The notes: a model not told the origin generated them from the sequence alone. Positions 40,762 through 49,197 are shown, counted from the first letter of the stretch. The stretch: DNA of 55,831 bases from Dehalococcoidia bacterium (GCA_035310145.1 DATGEL010000063.1:1-55831); one strand, 5' to 3'. A program made the numbers and translations.

Positions 40762-42096
40762 TTATATCGCCCGGCGTACGAGGCGGCGGGCGCCGGCAGT
40801 CTCGCCGCCGTAGACCAGCGGGTCTTCGCGCTCGAAGGCGCGCAGCCGCGCCGAAAGGTCGTATACGGCGACGCCGCGGGGCGCCTGGCGCGGCGGCTCG
40901 TCTCCTACCCAGTAGATCGCCACCGCCAGGCCGTCGCGCCGCAGCCGGTCGAGCTGCTGCGCCAGCGCGGGCGTCAGGTAGCCGGCGACCAGCGCGACGC
41001 TGGCGCCGAAGGGCAGCCGCCGCCGTTCGCGCGCCAGCAGCTCCTCGGGCGGCACGATCGTGAAGGGCGTGACCATGGCCAGCGCTTCGAGCAGGCGCGT
41101 GAGCTGGCCCTCGTCTCTCCCGGCGGCGACGCGGATCGGCCGGTCGGCGCCGGGAAAGCTGGCATTGGCGATCAGGCCGACGGCGAAGCGCTCCTCCTCG
41201 CCCCTCGCCGCGATGCTCGCCGCCGTGGAGATCGCCCGTTCCAGCAGGAGCGGGTCGTAGCCCTCCCAGGGGTGGGCGAAGGTATCGACGCTCAGCGTGA
41301 TCAGCAGCGTAAGCGTGGCCGAGGGGTCGTAGAGGCGTGACTGCAAGCTGCCGCGCCGCGCCGTCGCCTTCCAGTCGATGCGTTTGAGCGGGTCGCCGGG
41401 GCGGTAGTCGCGCACGCCGGCGAGGCGGCTCTGGTCCTCGAAGATGCGGTTGCCGCCCTTCGCCTCGCCGAACGGCCGCCGCGCCGGCAGATCGACCTCG
41501 CCCAGCTCCACCAGCCGCGGCAGCACGGTGATGCGCTCGGGCAGCTCCAGCCGCGCCTCGCGCGGGAAGAAGCCGAAGATATCGCCGGCGCGCAGCCGCG
41601 TGGGGCCGACCTCATAGTAGCCGCGCGCGGAGCAGAGGAAACGCTGCCGCCAGCTCACGCGCTCGTACCAGGCGAGCGAGGTCGTGTGCGTGTAGTAGAA
41701 GGCGCCGGGCCAGGCCGCGGGCAGGATGTGCGCCCCAGCGGGCGGCAACTGGTCGGGCACCAGCTCGCGCGCCTCAAACCAGGGCACCGGCAGCGCCTTG
41801 GCGTTGCGCACGCTGAAGACCGCCTCGATCTCCTCGCCGACGAAGGCCCGCGTCGCCGACCAGCGCCGCTCGTAGGTCAACCGCTCCAGCGAAAGGCGGC
41901 TCCAGACGATCGCCACGGCGCCGGCAAGCAGCACGAGCATGCCCACCGCCGCCGGCACCGGCCGCTGCAGGGCCATGCCGGCGAGCAGCAGCACGACCGC
42001 CGTCAGCACCCAGACGTTGCGCACCAGGCGGCGGAAGTCGTCGCGGTTGTTGGCCGTGGCCACGGCCAGCGGCGGCGCCTGGCGCTGCACCATCAT
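40762..42096 (-). CDS. DUF58 domain protein
   Basis: A 444-residue protein with two N-terminal membrane helices (VWVLTAVVLLLAGMALQR, VGMLVLLAGAVAIVWSRL) and the DUF58 core: DQSRLAGVRDYRPGDPLKRI, DWKATARRGSLQSRLYDP, then a von Willebrand-like fold with LLITLSVDTFAHPWEG. It follows the MoxR gene by 18 bases; the conserved pair is thought to function in chaperone-like assembly at the membrane. The product likely binds MoxR. Confidence 0.9.
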   Translation of the reverse strand: MMVQRQAPPLAVATANNRDDFRRLVRNVWVLTAVVLLLAGMALQRPVPAAVGMLVLLAGAVAIVWSRLSLERLTYERRWSATRAFVGEEIEAVFSVRNAKALPVPWFEARELVPDQLPPAGAHILPAAWPGAFYYTHTTSLAWYERVSWRQRFLCSARGYYEVGPTRLRAGDIFGFFPREARLELPERITVLPRLVELGEVDLPARRPFGEAKGGNRIFEDQSRLAGVRDYRPGDPLKRIDWKATARRGSLQSRLYDPSATLTLLITLSVDTFAHPWEGYDPLLLERAISTAASIAARGEEERFAVGLIANASFPGADRPIRVAAGRDEGQLTRLLEALAMVTPFTIVPPEELLARERRRLPFGASVALVAGYLTPALAQQLDRLRRDGLAVAIYWVGDEPPRQAPRGVAVYDLSARLRAFEREDPLVYGGETAGARRLVRRAI

Positions 42097-42114
42097 CGGT
42101 CGGCTCTTCGTTCG

Positions 42115-43140
42115 CTATTCGAGCACGGGCGCGGGCACGGAATCCAGCACCTCGGCGACGATGCCGGCGGCGTCGCGGCCGCGCAGCCGCGCCGACGAGG
42201 AGAGGATCAGCCGGTGCGGCAGCACGGCCCGCGTCAGCGCCTTCACGTCGTCCGGAATCACGTAGGCGCGGCCGCGCACCGCCGCCAGCGCGCGCGCCGC
42301 GCGGAACAGCGCCAGGCTGGCGCGCGGGCTGGCGCCGAGCTCGAGGCCGGCGTGCGCCCGCGTGGCCTGCACCACGTGCACGATGTAGTCACGCACGATA
42401 CCCTCGCAGTGCACGCGCGTGACGGCGTGGGCGCCGGCGATCAACTCCTCCGCCGTGGCCACCACGGGCAGCTCGCCCAGCGGGCTCTCCTCTTCGAAGC
42501 GATCCAGAATCGCGCGCTCCTCGCGCTCGCTGGGATAGCCGAGCTTGAGCCGCAGGAGAAAGCGGTCGAGCTGCGCCTCGGGCAGCGGAAAGGTGCCTTC
42601 CAGCTCGATCGGGTTTTGCGTGGCGATCACCAAAAATGGCGCCGGCAGCCGCAGCGTCACGCCTTCGACCGTGAGCTGGCGCTCCTCCATCGCTTCGAGC
42701 AGGGCGCTCTGCGTGCGCGGCGTGGCGCGGTTGACCTCGTCGGCCAGCACGATCTGTGCCGTGATCGGGCCGGGGCGGAACTCGAACTCGCCGCTGCGCT
42801 GGTTGTAGAAATTGATGCCGGTGATGTCGGTGGGGATCAGGTCCGGCGTGAACTGGATGCGCTTGAACGAACAGCCGAGCGAGCGGGCGACCGACTTGGC
42901 CAGCATCGTCTTGCCGAGGCCGGGCACGTCCTCGAGCAGGATGTGCCCCTCGCTCAGCAGCGCCACCAGCACCAGCTCGATCACGCCGTCCTTGCCGACG
43001 ATCACGCGGCCGATGTTCTGTCGCAGCCGCTCGGCCAGCGCGGCCACGCCCGCCAGATCGAGATCGCGCGGCACGGCCCGCGTGGGAGCGCCGCGCGACC
43101 AATCCGCCGTCTGTTCCGTGGCCGCGCTCGGCTCGCTCAT
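42115..43140 (-). CDS. MoxR-family AAA+ ATPase
   Basis: A 341-residue AAA+ protein. ATG 43140 is preceded by GGAGG; the 35-codon extension runs into a palindromic repeat and is dropped. Motifs: HILLEDVPGLGKTMLAKSVA (Walker A), VLADEVNRATPRTQSALLEA (Walker B and sensor region), IATQNPIELEGTFPLPEAQL (sensor 1), DRFLLRL, and SPRASLALFRAARALAAVRG (sensor 2). First gene of the moxR-DUF58-DUF4129 operon. Acts as a chaperone ATPase for maturation of partner proteins. Confidence 0.92.
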   Translation of the reverse strand: MSEPSAATEQTADWSRGAPTRAVPRDLDLAGVAALAERLRQNIGRVIVGKDGVIELVLVALLSEGHILLEDVPGLGKTMLAKSVARSLGCSFKRIQFTPDLIPTDITGINFYNQRSGEFEFRPGPITAQIVLADEVNRATPRTQSALLEAMEERQLTVEGVTLRLPAPFLVIATQNPIELEGTFPLPEAQLDRFLLRLKLGYPSEREERAILDRFEEESPLGELPVVATAEELIAGAHAVTRVHCEGIVRDYIVHVVQATRAHAGLELGASPRASLALFRAARALAAVRGRAYVIPDDVKALTRAVLPHRLILSSSARLRGRDAAGIVAEVLDSVPAPVLE

Positions 43141-43218
43141 CCAACCTCCAGCCGCGTGTGAGTTCGCGGCATCAGCCGCGGCGACGTAGCCTCGCTGCTC
43201 AGGGAGTATAGCAGGAGT

Positions 43219-43272
43219 GGCCTCACCCCCTGGCCCCCTCTCCATTCCATGGAGAGGGGGAAGCTATGGAAT
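43219..43272. repeat. dispersed palindromic repeat upstream of moxR
   Basis: CCTCACCCCCTGGCCCCCTC and TCCATTCCATGGA then GAGGGGGAAGC form a long hairpin. Similar to the copy inside the MurF-Alr gene (outer arms CCCCCTCTCCA / TGGAGAGGGGG). Confidence 0.75.
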
Positions 43273-43302
43273 ACGACTACGGCACCGCCACGCTGCCCGC
43301 GC

Positions 43303-43341
43303 GCCCCCCTCTCCATGGAATAGGGAGGGGGAAGCTATGGA
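43303..43341. repeat. dispersed palindromic repeat, second copy upstream of moxR
   Basis: CCCCCCTCTCCATGGAATAG and GGAGGGGGAAGCTATGG, a shorter copy 30 bases from the first and sharing the trailing GGGGGAAGCTATGGAAT. Confidence 0.7.
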
Positions 43342-43407
43342 ATGGCAAGGGGAAGCTTCGGTGTGGTTTGGGCGGGCTGCGCTGGGCACCTCCGCTGCTT
43401 GCCGCGG

Positions 43408-43437
43408 TTGACCGCCTCAATTGGGCGTCCCTATGCT
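43408..43437 (+). promoter_or_regulatory. sigma70-type promoter of cinA
   Basis: TTGACC (43408-43413), an 18-base spacer, then TATGCT (43432-43437). Predicted transcription start near 43444, leaving a leader of about 23 bases containing the AGGAGGT ribosome binding site. Confidence 0.6.
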
Positions 43438-43466
43438 CGGCTCGACACGATGCAGGAGGTGCGGCG

Positions 43467-44702
43467 ATGAAGGCCGAGGTCATCTCGATCGGCACGGAGA
43501 TCCTGCTCGGCGAGATCCTGGACACCAACGCGCAGTTCATCGCCTCGCGGCTGCCGGCGCTGGGCATCGATCTGTACTGGATGTCGAAGGTCGGCGACAA
43601 CCGCGGCCGGCTGGTGGAGCTGCTCACGCAGGCGTGGGGCCGCTCCGAGCTGATCGTCTGCACCGGCGGCCTCGGCCCGACGGAAGACGACGTGACCCGC
43701 GAGTCGATCGCCGAGACGCTGGGCGAGGAACCGTACCTCGACGCCCAGCAGGAGGACCACCTGCGCAGGTGGTTCGCCGGGCGGGGCGTCGCGATGCCCG
43801 AGCGCAACCTGAAGCAGGCCTGGCTCACGGCTTCTACGCGTGTGCTCCCCAACCCGCGCGGTACGGCGCCGGGCTGGTGGGCGGAGAAGGACGGCCGCAT
43901 CATCCTTGCCATGCCCGGCCCGCCGGCCGAGATGACGCGCATGTGGGAGAAGGAGGTCGAGCCGCAACTGCGCGGCCGTTCGTCCAACGCCGTGATCGTC
44001 TCGCGCACGATCAAGACCTCGGGGATCGGCGAAGGCAGCGTGGATGAGATGATCAGCCCGCTGCTGCAAAACACGAACCCCAGCATCGGCGTCTACTCGC
44101 GCGTGGACGGCATCCACGTGCGCGTCACGGCGAAGGCGCCGACGCCGCGCCAGGCCGAGGCGCTGATCGAGCCGGTCGAGCACGATCTGCGCACGATCCT
44201 CGGCAACGCCGTCTGGGGCGTGGACGACGAGTCGTTCGAGTCGGCCGTCGGCAAAATCCTCAAAGAGCGCGGGCTGACGCTGGCGGCGATGGAGTCCGCC
44301 ACGGGCGGCCTGCTCAGCGCCACGATCACGAACACGCCCGGCTCATCGGCCTACTTCAGGGGCGGCATCGTCAGCTATGCGACGGCGGTGAAGGAGCAGT
44401 TCGGCGTGCCGCGCGAGATCATCGACCAATTCGGCGTAATCAGCCCCGAGTGCGCGAAGGCGATGGCGAGCGCCGTACGCGAGGCGCTGCACGCGGACCT
44501 TGGTGTGAGCGTCACCGGCGTGGCCGGTCCGGACGAGCAGGAAGGGAAGCCGGTGGGCACGATGCACGTCGGCTTCGCGGACGGCGCCGGCGAGCCGTCG
44601 GTGCTCAGCTACCAGTTCGCGCAGGGCCGCGACGCCGCCCGCCGACGCGCCGTCACCAACGCGCTGCTGCTGATCCGCCGCTCGGTGCTGGCGCGGCCGT
44701 AG
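43467..44702 (+). CDS. cinA: CinA-family protein (competence/damage-inducible; PncC-type nicotinamide-nucleotide amidohydrolase)
   Basis: A 411-residue two-domain CinA. The N-terminal MoCF-like domain begins KAEVISIGTEILLGEILDTN and includes LIVCTGGLGPTEDDVTRESI and MPGPPAEM. The C-terminal amidohydrolase domain (about 255-411) shows AAMESATGGLLSATITNTPG, YFRGGIVSYATAVKEQFGV and VTGVAGPDEQEGKPVGTMHV. It would deamidate NMN and hydrolyse ADP-ribose in NAD recycling. AGGAGGT lies 6 bases before ATG 43467. Single-gene unit with its own promoter; palindromic repeats separate it from moxR. Confidence 0.93.
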   Translation: MKAEVISIGTEILLGEILDTNAQFIASRLPALGIDLYWMSKVGDNRGRLVELLTQAWGRSELIVCTGGLGPTEDDVTRESIAETLGEEPYLDAQQEDHLRRWFAGRGVAMPERNLKQAWLTASTRVLPNPRGTAPGWWAEKDGRIILAMPGPPAEMTRMWEKEVEPQLRGRSSNAVIVSRTIKTSGIGEGSVDEMISPLLQNTNPSIGVYSRVDGIHVRVTAKAPTPRQAEALIEPVEHDLRTILGNAVWGVDDESFESAVGKILKERGLTLAAMESATGGLLSATITNTPGSSAYFRGGIVSYATAVKEQFGVPREIIDQFGVISPECAKAMASAVREALHADLGVSVTGVAGPDEQEGKPVGTMHVGFADGAGEPSVLSYQFAQGRDAARRRAVTNALLLIRRSVLARP

Positions 44703-44755
44703 CGCATGCTCCGCCCACTCTAGACAACGCCACTCCCACCCGCCAGGGATGGTGC

Positions 44756-45121
44756 GTGAAATAGCTGACCGACGAGAACGTCCCGAACCTTGTGCCCGAG
44801 TTGCTTCGCCGCGCCGGCGTAGATGTGCGCACCGCCAACGAGTGTGGCTTGCAGGGTAGGCCAGATGAAGAGGTGTTGGCGTACGCCGGGCGCGAGGGGC
44901 GCTGCGTGCTTACGTCGGACGTCAAAGACTATCCAGAATTGACGCGAGCATTCGAGCGGCAGGTGCTCGGTCACGCTGGCGTCATCTGCGCGACGTGGTC
45001 GATGCGCACGCACGATGCGCCATATGTGGTGACGCAAATCCTGGCGTTTGAGCGACAGCTCCCGGATGGTGTGCCCTCGTACTACGTCCACTACATATCA
45101 AGAAGGTCATTCAATTCCTGA
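44756..45121 (+). pseudogene. DUF5615 PIN-like toxin gene with TAG at codon 3
   Basis: From GTG 44756 the frame reads V-K-stop-LTDENVPNLVPELLRRAGVD, then VRTANECGLQGRPDEEVLAY and CVLTSDVKDYPELTRAFERQ, a typical DUF5615 (Mut7-C-like PIN) protein of about 120 residues with the acidic DEN and TSD positions. The third codon, tyrosine in the related copy at 49109 (V-K-Y-LTDENVPN), is TAG here (44762-44764). Initiation after the stop (CTG 44765 or GTG 44792) would be needed; the latter loses the first catalytic acid. It converges on and overlaps the DUF433 gene by 31 bases. Confidence 0.75.
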
Positions 45122-45441
45122 GGGAACGGCGGAAAGAACGGCCCCGGATGCGCTTCAGCATAGGCGGCGATCTTCGCGTTGATTTCCAACCGCTTGTCGA
45201 TCTCCTCGGGATACAGCTCGTAGTAGCGCAGGCCGGCGTCGATCTCCTCCGGCGTCAGCGTTTCCAGATATTCGGGCAAACGCGCGCGGTCGCCGCCGGC
45301 GTCGCGGCAGCACTGGATGATATACCAGACGTCGATGCGGTGCCCGATGATGCGCGCCTTGCGATGCCCCGGTGCGCCGGTGAACATGATCCCCGGCACG
45401 CGCCGCATGCGCTCGGCTTCGTCCACAATTTCGGTCGCCAT
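45091..45441 (-). CDS. DUF433 family antitoxin-like protein
   Basis: A 116-residue protein from ATG 45441 (GGAGGG upstream). It resembles DUF433: VPGIMFTGAPGHRKARIIGH, RIDVWYIIQCCRDAGG, YLETLTPEEIDAGLRYYELY, PEEIDKRL. DUF433 proteins are helix-turn-helix antitoxins usually placed directly before a DUF5615 toxin on the same strand. Here the toxin-like gene is on the opposite strand and the two 3' ends overlap by 31 bases. Confidence 0.8.
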   Translation of the reverse strand: MATEIVDEAERMRRVPGIMFTGAPGHRKARIIGHRIDVWYIIQCCRDAGGDRARLPEYLETLTPEEIDAGLRYYELYPEEIDKRLEINAKIAAYAEAHPGPFFPPFPQELNDLLDM

Positions 45442-45587
45442 AGTCTGCCCTCCGCTCACCGCGGCCTGTCTTCAGCATACACCGTGCCCGATTCGCTCCA
45501 GGGAAGGCGAAGAGTGAAGCGTGGCCATGTGGGGCCTGCTCAACTTAGGGACGCTGCGTACGCTCTGGTGCCACGGCCGCCGGCAAG

Positions 45588-46061
45588 TCAGGGCAATCGG
45601 TGGTCGAGGGCGAGGATCAGATGTTCGAGGCGATGGCGGAGCTGTTTCAGGCGCTGTGGCCCCACGCGCTCGACCCAGCCGGCTTCCAGCTCCGCGATGA
45701 TCGCTTCCGCCACACGGGTCAGCTCCCAGCCGCGCTCCGTCATGCGCACGAGCTTGGCCCGGCCGTCGGCGGGGTCGGGCACCCGTTCGAGATAGCCGCG
45801 TGCAAGCAGATCTGCGACCAGGGTCCCGATGTACTGCTTGGTGAGCTGGGCGCGTTCGGCCAGCTCCGTGACCCGAACCCCCTCGGCGCGCAGGTGCTGA
45901 AAGACGATGCCGTGCGCGGGCCGGATATCGGGATAGCCGGCGTCGGCCAGGCGGGCGTGCAGCTCCGCGATGAACGCCTGGTACGGCATGCGCAGCAACT
46001 GCGACAGGTTCTGACGCTCCAGGTCGCGTAGCCGCTCGCGCCGGGTTTGCTGCACGCCCAT
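45588..46061 (-). CDS. MarR-family transcriptional regulator
   Basis: A 157-residue regulator from ATG 46061 (AAGGGGGGAG just upstream). The winged helix reads RPAHGIVFQHLRAEGVRVTE, LAERAQLTKQYIGTLVADLL, ARGYLERVPDPADGRAKLVR (the wing with the D-x-R-A-K pattern). Flanking helices form the dimer interface. It is divergent from a cupin gene; a strong palindrome (46089-46106) between them is the probable operator for both. Ligand unknown. Confidence 0.9.
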   Translation of the reverse strand: MGVQQTRRERLRDLERQNLSQLLRMPYQAFIAELHARLADAGYPDIRPAHGIVFQHLRAEGVRVTELAERAQLTKQYIGTLVADLLARGYLERVPDPADGRAKLVRMTERGWELTRVAEAIIAELEAGWVERVGPQRLKQLRHRLEHLILALDHRLP

Positions 46062-46088
46062 CTCCCCCCTTGACAGATAGTAAAGTAT

Positions 46089-46106
46089 ACTGGCTATATA
46101 GTCAGT
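46089..46106. promoter_or_regulatory. palindromic operator between marR and cupin genes
   Basis: ACTGGCTATATAGTCAGT: 18 bases, symmetrical at 16 positions about TATA, in an otherwise GC-rich genome. It lies 28 bases from the marR start and 65 from the cupin start, the usual position for MarR autoregulation. Confidence 0.7.
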
Positions 46107-46171
46107 ACTACTTCCTAATTGGCTCGCCACGACCCGAGCCACGGCAGCCGAACGCGCGAAAGGACGCGGCG

Positions 46172-46675
46172 ATGAGCGCGTCGAATATCTCGAATACCTC
46201 GAACTCTACGCCCAGGGCAACAGGGTACGCGTTCCGGCGTGAGGAAGGCGAAACGTTCGCCTTCCTCGGCACGCAAATGACGCTGAAGGCATCGGGCGCC
46301 GGCAGCGGCTTTGGCCTGATCGAACAGGTGGCGCCGCCGGGCTTCGCCGCCCCGCCCCACATCCACCACGCCGAAGACGAGGCCTTCTACGTGCTCGAAG
46401 GCGAGGCCACCTTCACCTGCGGCGACCAGGATTGGGCTGCGACCGCCGGCAGCTTCGTCTTCTTGCCCCGAGGTGTGGCGCACCACTTCGCCGTCGGCGG
46501 TGAGCGGCCCGCACGGCTGCTGCAGCTCAATCTGCCTGCCGGGCTTGAGCGCTTCTTCGTCGAGGCGGGCGCACCGATCGACGCCGCGGAGGCCGGTCCG
46601 CCTGACTTCGCGCGGTTAGCCGCGCTGGCCACTGCGTATCGCGTTGAGCTGCTCGGCCCACCGCCCGGCCACTAG
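46172..46675 (+). CDS. cupin domain protein, quercetinase-like
   Basis: A 167-residue cupin from ATG 46172 (AAGGA 8 bases upstream). Box 1 is PPHIHHAEDEAFYVLEGEAT with the metal ligands H, H, E; box 2 is GSFVFLPRGVAHHFAVGGER with the final His. The intact G(x)5HxH(x)3-4E(x)6G pattern implies a bound metal, as in quercetin dioxygenase-like or pirin-like enzymes. Probably controlled by the divergent MarR regulator. Substrate unknown. Confidence 0.88.
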   Translation: MSASNISNTSNSTPRATGYAFRREEGETFAFLGTQMTLKASGAGSGFGLIEQVAPPGFAAPPHIHHAEDEAFYVLEGEATFTCGDQDWAATAGSFVFLPRGVAHHFAVGGERPARLLQLNLPAGLERFFVEAGAPIDAAEAGPPDFARLAALATAYRVELLGPPPGH

Positions 46676-46829
46676 ACGGCCGTTCGCCCGGGTGGCGGCG
46701 AGCGCACCCGACTCCCGGCCACCGGCTCCCTGCGCGGATGACTTGCCATGGCGCACGCGCGCCGTCTGTGGCTCAACGGCACGGGCGGGCCGCGGCACGC
46801 TCCGCTCCGTCCGTGCGCCGGCGCAACGC

Positions 46830-48080
46830 CTACACCGTGGCCGGCTCGGCGGCGAACTGCGCCTGGAACTCCGCGTAGTGCGCGTCCCACATCGGCCCCA
46901 TGCGCGGCTCGTCGCTAATCGTATCCAGCGGCCAGACGCGGTGCCGTTCGGGATGCAGCGGCAGCTCTGGCTCGACCCCGTCGTCGAGGCGTTGCGCCAG
47001 GCGCAGTAACTGCTTGCGCATGAAGATGATGGCGACGTCCGTGCTGCCCAGGTGCTCGTCGCTGCGGTCCACAATCGGACCCATCGAGTCGGTCATCGCC
47101 GCGTCCTGCACGCGGTTGGTAGGCAGTCCCGTGTAGTTGACGGAGCGCTGCATCTCTCGATCGATCAGGTAGTTGTTATCCTTGTTGCGCGTCAGCCGCC
47201 AGCTGCCCGGAATCAGATCGATGTATGGCGGCTCGTTTGTGGTGCTCGGCGGGCGCGGCGTGCTGGTGATCGTCCACCACCAGCTATGCTCGTCGTCCAT
47301 CGGCAGCACGAAGAAGCCGGCGCCGGGGCCGCCGGCCGGTCCGGGGATCGTGGTGAAGACCGGCAGCACGAACGGCGTCAGACGCCAGTAGTAGCGGCCG
47401 TCGGCCACGTCGCGCCGCGCGCCGTAGACGAAGCCGAAGTCCGTCTCCTGCACCTCGATCTCGGGAGCGCCGTCCAGGATCTGCTGCCGCGCGCCGGGGA
47501 TCGGCCGGTCGAACCAGCGGTGCAGGTAGGTGACGTGCGCGGAGTCGATGTTGCCTTCCAGCCCCTGCGCGTAGTTGGCCTCCTGCATCCACTTCCACAC
47601 GCGCAGGTGCGGGTTGTTTGGCCGCACGCACCAGTCGTACAGCGGCAGCGGCGGCTGGCGCTCGGCCGGACCCATGTAGATCCAGATCATGCCGCCCCAG
47701 TCGGCGCCGGGGTAGGCGGTGATGTGGATCTTCTCTTTGAAGCCACTGCCTGCCCGCTCGGTGGGCATCTCGACGCAGTTGCCCGCCACGTCAAACTTCC
47801 AGCCGTGGTAGACGCAGCGCAGGCCGCACTCTTCGTTACGTGCGAAGAACAGGCTCGCCCGGCGGTGCGGACAGGCCTCCTGCACAAACGCGATGCGGCC
47901 GTTCGTATCGCGGAAGGCGACCAGGTCTTCGCCCAGGATGCGGAAGCGCACCGGCGTGCAATCCGGCGCAGGCAGCTCCTCGGGCAGCAGCGCGGGCAGC
48001 CAGAAGCGGCGAAACAGCTCGCCCATCGGCGTGCCTTTGCCCGTTTGCGTGAGCAGCTCGTTGTCCTGCGCACTCAACAT
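46830..48080 (-). CDS. Rieske non-haem iron oxygenase, alpha subunit
   Basis: A 416-residue aromatic ring-hydroxylating-type oxygenase. The Rieske [2Fe-2S] ligands are CPHRRASL (C70, H72) and CVYHGWKFD (C89, H92). The mononuclear iron site is EGNIDSAHVTYLH (bridging D179, ligands H182 and H187). The overall pattern resembles phthalate 4,5-dioxygenase-like single-component monooxygenases. Its reductase is not in the window. GGAGGAG precedes ATG 48080. The TetR gene on the same strand 200 bases upstream is a likely regulator. Confidence 0.92.
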   Translation of the reverse strand: MLSAQDNELLTQTGKGTPMGELFRRFWLPALLPEELPAPDCTPVRFRILGEDLVAFRDTNGRIAFVQEACPHRRASLFFARNEECGLRCVYHGWKFDVAGNCVEMPTERAGSGFKEKIHITAYPGADWGGMIWIYMGPAERQPPLPLYDWCVRPNNPHLRVWKWMQEANYAQGLEGNIDSAHVTYLHRWFDRPIPGARQQILDGAPEIEVQETDFGFVYGARRDVADGRYYWRLTPFVLPVFTTIPGPAGGPGAGFFVLPMDDEHSWWWTITSTPRPPSTTNEPPYIDLIPGSWRLTRNKDNNYLIDREMQRSVNYTGLPTNRVQDAAMTDSMGPIVDRSDEHLGSTDVAIIFMRKQLLRLAQRLDDGVEPELPLHPERHRVWPLDTISDEPRMGPMWDAHYAEFQAQFAAEPATV

Positions 48081-48280
48081 CGTCTCGCTCCTCCGTCCCC
48101 GGTCACCTCCACGACCCCGGATGAGGCCGGGCTGTGCCCTTCGAGCCGCGCAGCGCCGCGCCGCACCCGGTCGACGGCAACGCGCCGCGATTGTAGGCCG
48201 TTTGTTGAACGCCCTGCAAGTATCTTTGCGGGCGAACTGCAGGGTCGGCGTCAGAAGCTGAGCCGAGCGTGCCGTCCGGT

Positions 48281-48943
48281 CTACAGCACACTTGGAATTC
48301 GGTCGGGCGCGAGCCGGCCGCGGATCGTGGCGGCGATCTCGCCGCGTGTTGTATCGAGGTCGATACCGGCAGGATCAACCATCCACTGCAGCGCGGCGCC
48401 GCGCAGCAGACCTAGGATCAGCACCGCTTGCGTCCCCGGCTCGGCGTCCCGCCGGATCGTGCCGTCGGCGATGCCAGCGTCGATAAGCGAGCGGATCTGG
48501 GCCCGAAGCGCTTCTGACATTGCGGCCACCAACGGCCGCAGCTCCGGCGCCACCGAGAGCGACTCGAGCATCAGCACGTGGACGGTGCGCATCCGCTCGG
48601 GTCCGGCCGCCGCAATCGACCCGAGATAGTCCTGAGCGAAGCCGAGCACCGCGTCCAGCCCCGGTTGGCTGGCGGGCGGCGGCTGCAACACCCGCTCCTG
48701 GAATCGACGGCTGAGCTCTGCGACGACGGCTCCCATCAGCTCCAGCTTGGAGCCGAAGTAGTGGTGCGGCAGCCCGCGACTGCAGCCGGCGACCTGGCCG
48801 ATCTCGGCCAGCGTCGTACCGTTGTACCCCATCCTGCCGATGACCGCGATCGCGGCGTCGATCACTCGCTGCCGTGATGCAGCCCGCCGCTCGGCCTGCG
48901 TACGTCGCCGCACCTCTTCATGCCGGCCTCGCTGCACCATCAT
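48281..48943 (-). CDS. TetR-family transcriptional regulator
   Basis: A 220-residue regulator from ATG 48943 (a second ATG follows directly upstream in another frame). Helix-turn-helix: RQRVIDAAIAVIGRMGYNGT, TLAEIGQVAGCSRGLPHHYF, GSKLELMGAVVAEL. The C-terminal half is the TetR ligand-binding and dimer region. The N-terminus is strongly basic (QRGRHEEVRRRTQAERRAAS). It probably regulates the Rieske oxygenase downstream. Confidence 0.9.
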   Translation of the reverse strand: MMVQRGRHEEVRRRTQAERRAASRQRVIDAAIAVIGRMGYNGTTLAEIGQVAGCSRGLPHHYFGSKLELMGAVVAELSRRFQERVLQPPPASQPGLDAVLGFAQDYLGSIAAAGPERMRTVHVLMLESLSVAPELRPLVAAMSEALRAQIRSLIDAGIADGTIRRDAEPGTQAVLILGLLRGAALQWMVDPAGIDLDTTRGEIAATIRGRLAPDRIPSVL

Positions 48944-49108
48944 CCCGCGAATCGCCCGATCCCTATCGCCCTGTTCGTACCGCTGATCCCCGGCCCCGCG
49001 CCGCCTGCCTTCAGGATACAGCACGTCCGGCGCCGCCGGATTGCCCCCGCGACGGCCACTCGCAGCAGGCGCTGGCCACCGGCTACGCGGCGCAGCGAGG
49101 GCCGTGCG

Positions 49109-49197
49109 TGAAGTATCTGACCGATGAGAACGTGCCGAACCTTTGCCGCAGCTCTTACGAGGCGCGGGCGTGGGTGCGCGCACTGCAAACGAGTGCA
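49109..49197 (+). pseudogene. frameshifted remnant of a second DUF5615 toxin gene
   Basis: From GTG 49109 the sequence encodes V-K-Y-LTDENVPN and then shifts frame by one base; the continuation LPQLLRGAGVGARTANEC (49140 on) matches the copy at 44756 (PELLRRAGVDVRTANECG). Similarity ends after TANEC. No DUF433 partner is visible nearby. Confidence 0.65.

Noticed and set aside
39615-41063. Long plus-strand open frame of about 480 codons opposite the DUF4129 and DUF58 genes
   Set aside because: Low-complexity Arg/Gln/Ala-rich translation with no domain; a shadow of high-GC genes on the minus strand.
4776-44764. Genome-wide amber recoding to explain TAG codons at 4776 and 44762
   Set aside because: Other genes in the window (for example IS66 transposase, MazE-like antitoxin, MauE-like) end in TAG as a normal stop, and a third broken gene has TGA and a frameshift.
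47052-48629. Plus-strand open frame of 525 codons opposite the Rieske oxygenase
   Set aside because: Antisense shadow; the minus strand has complete Rieske and iron-site motifs.
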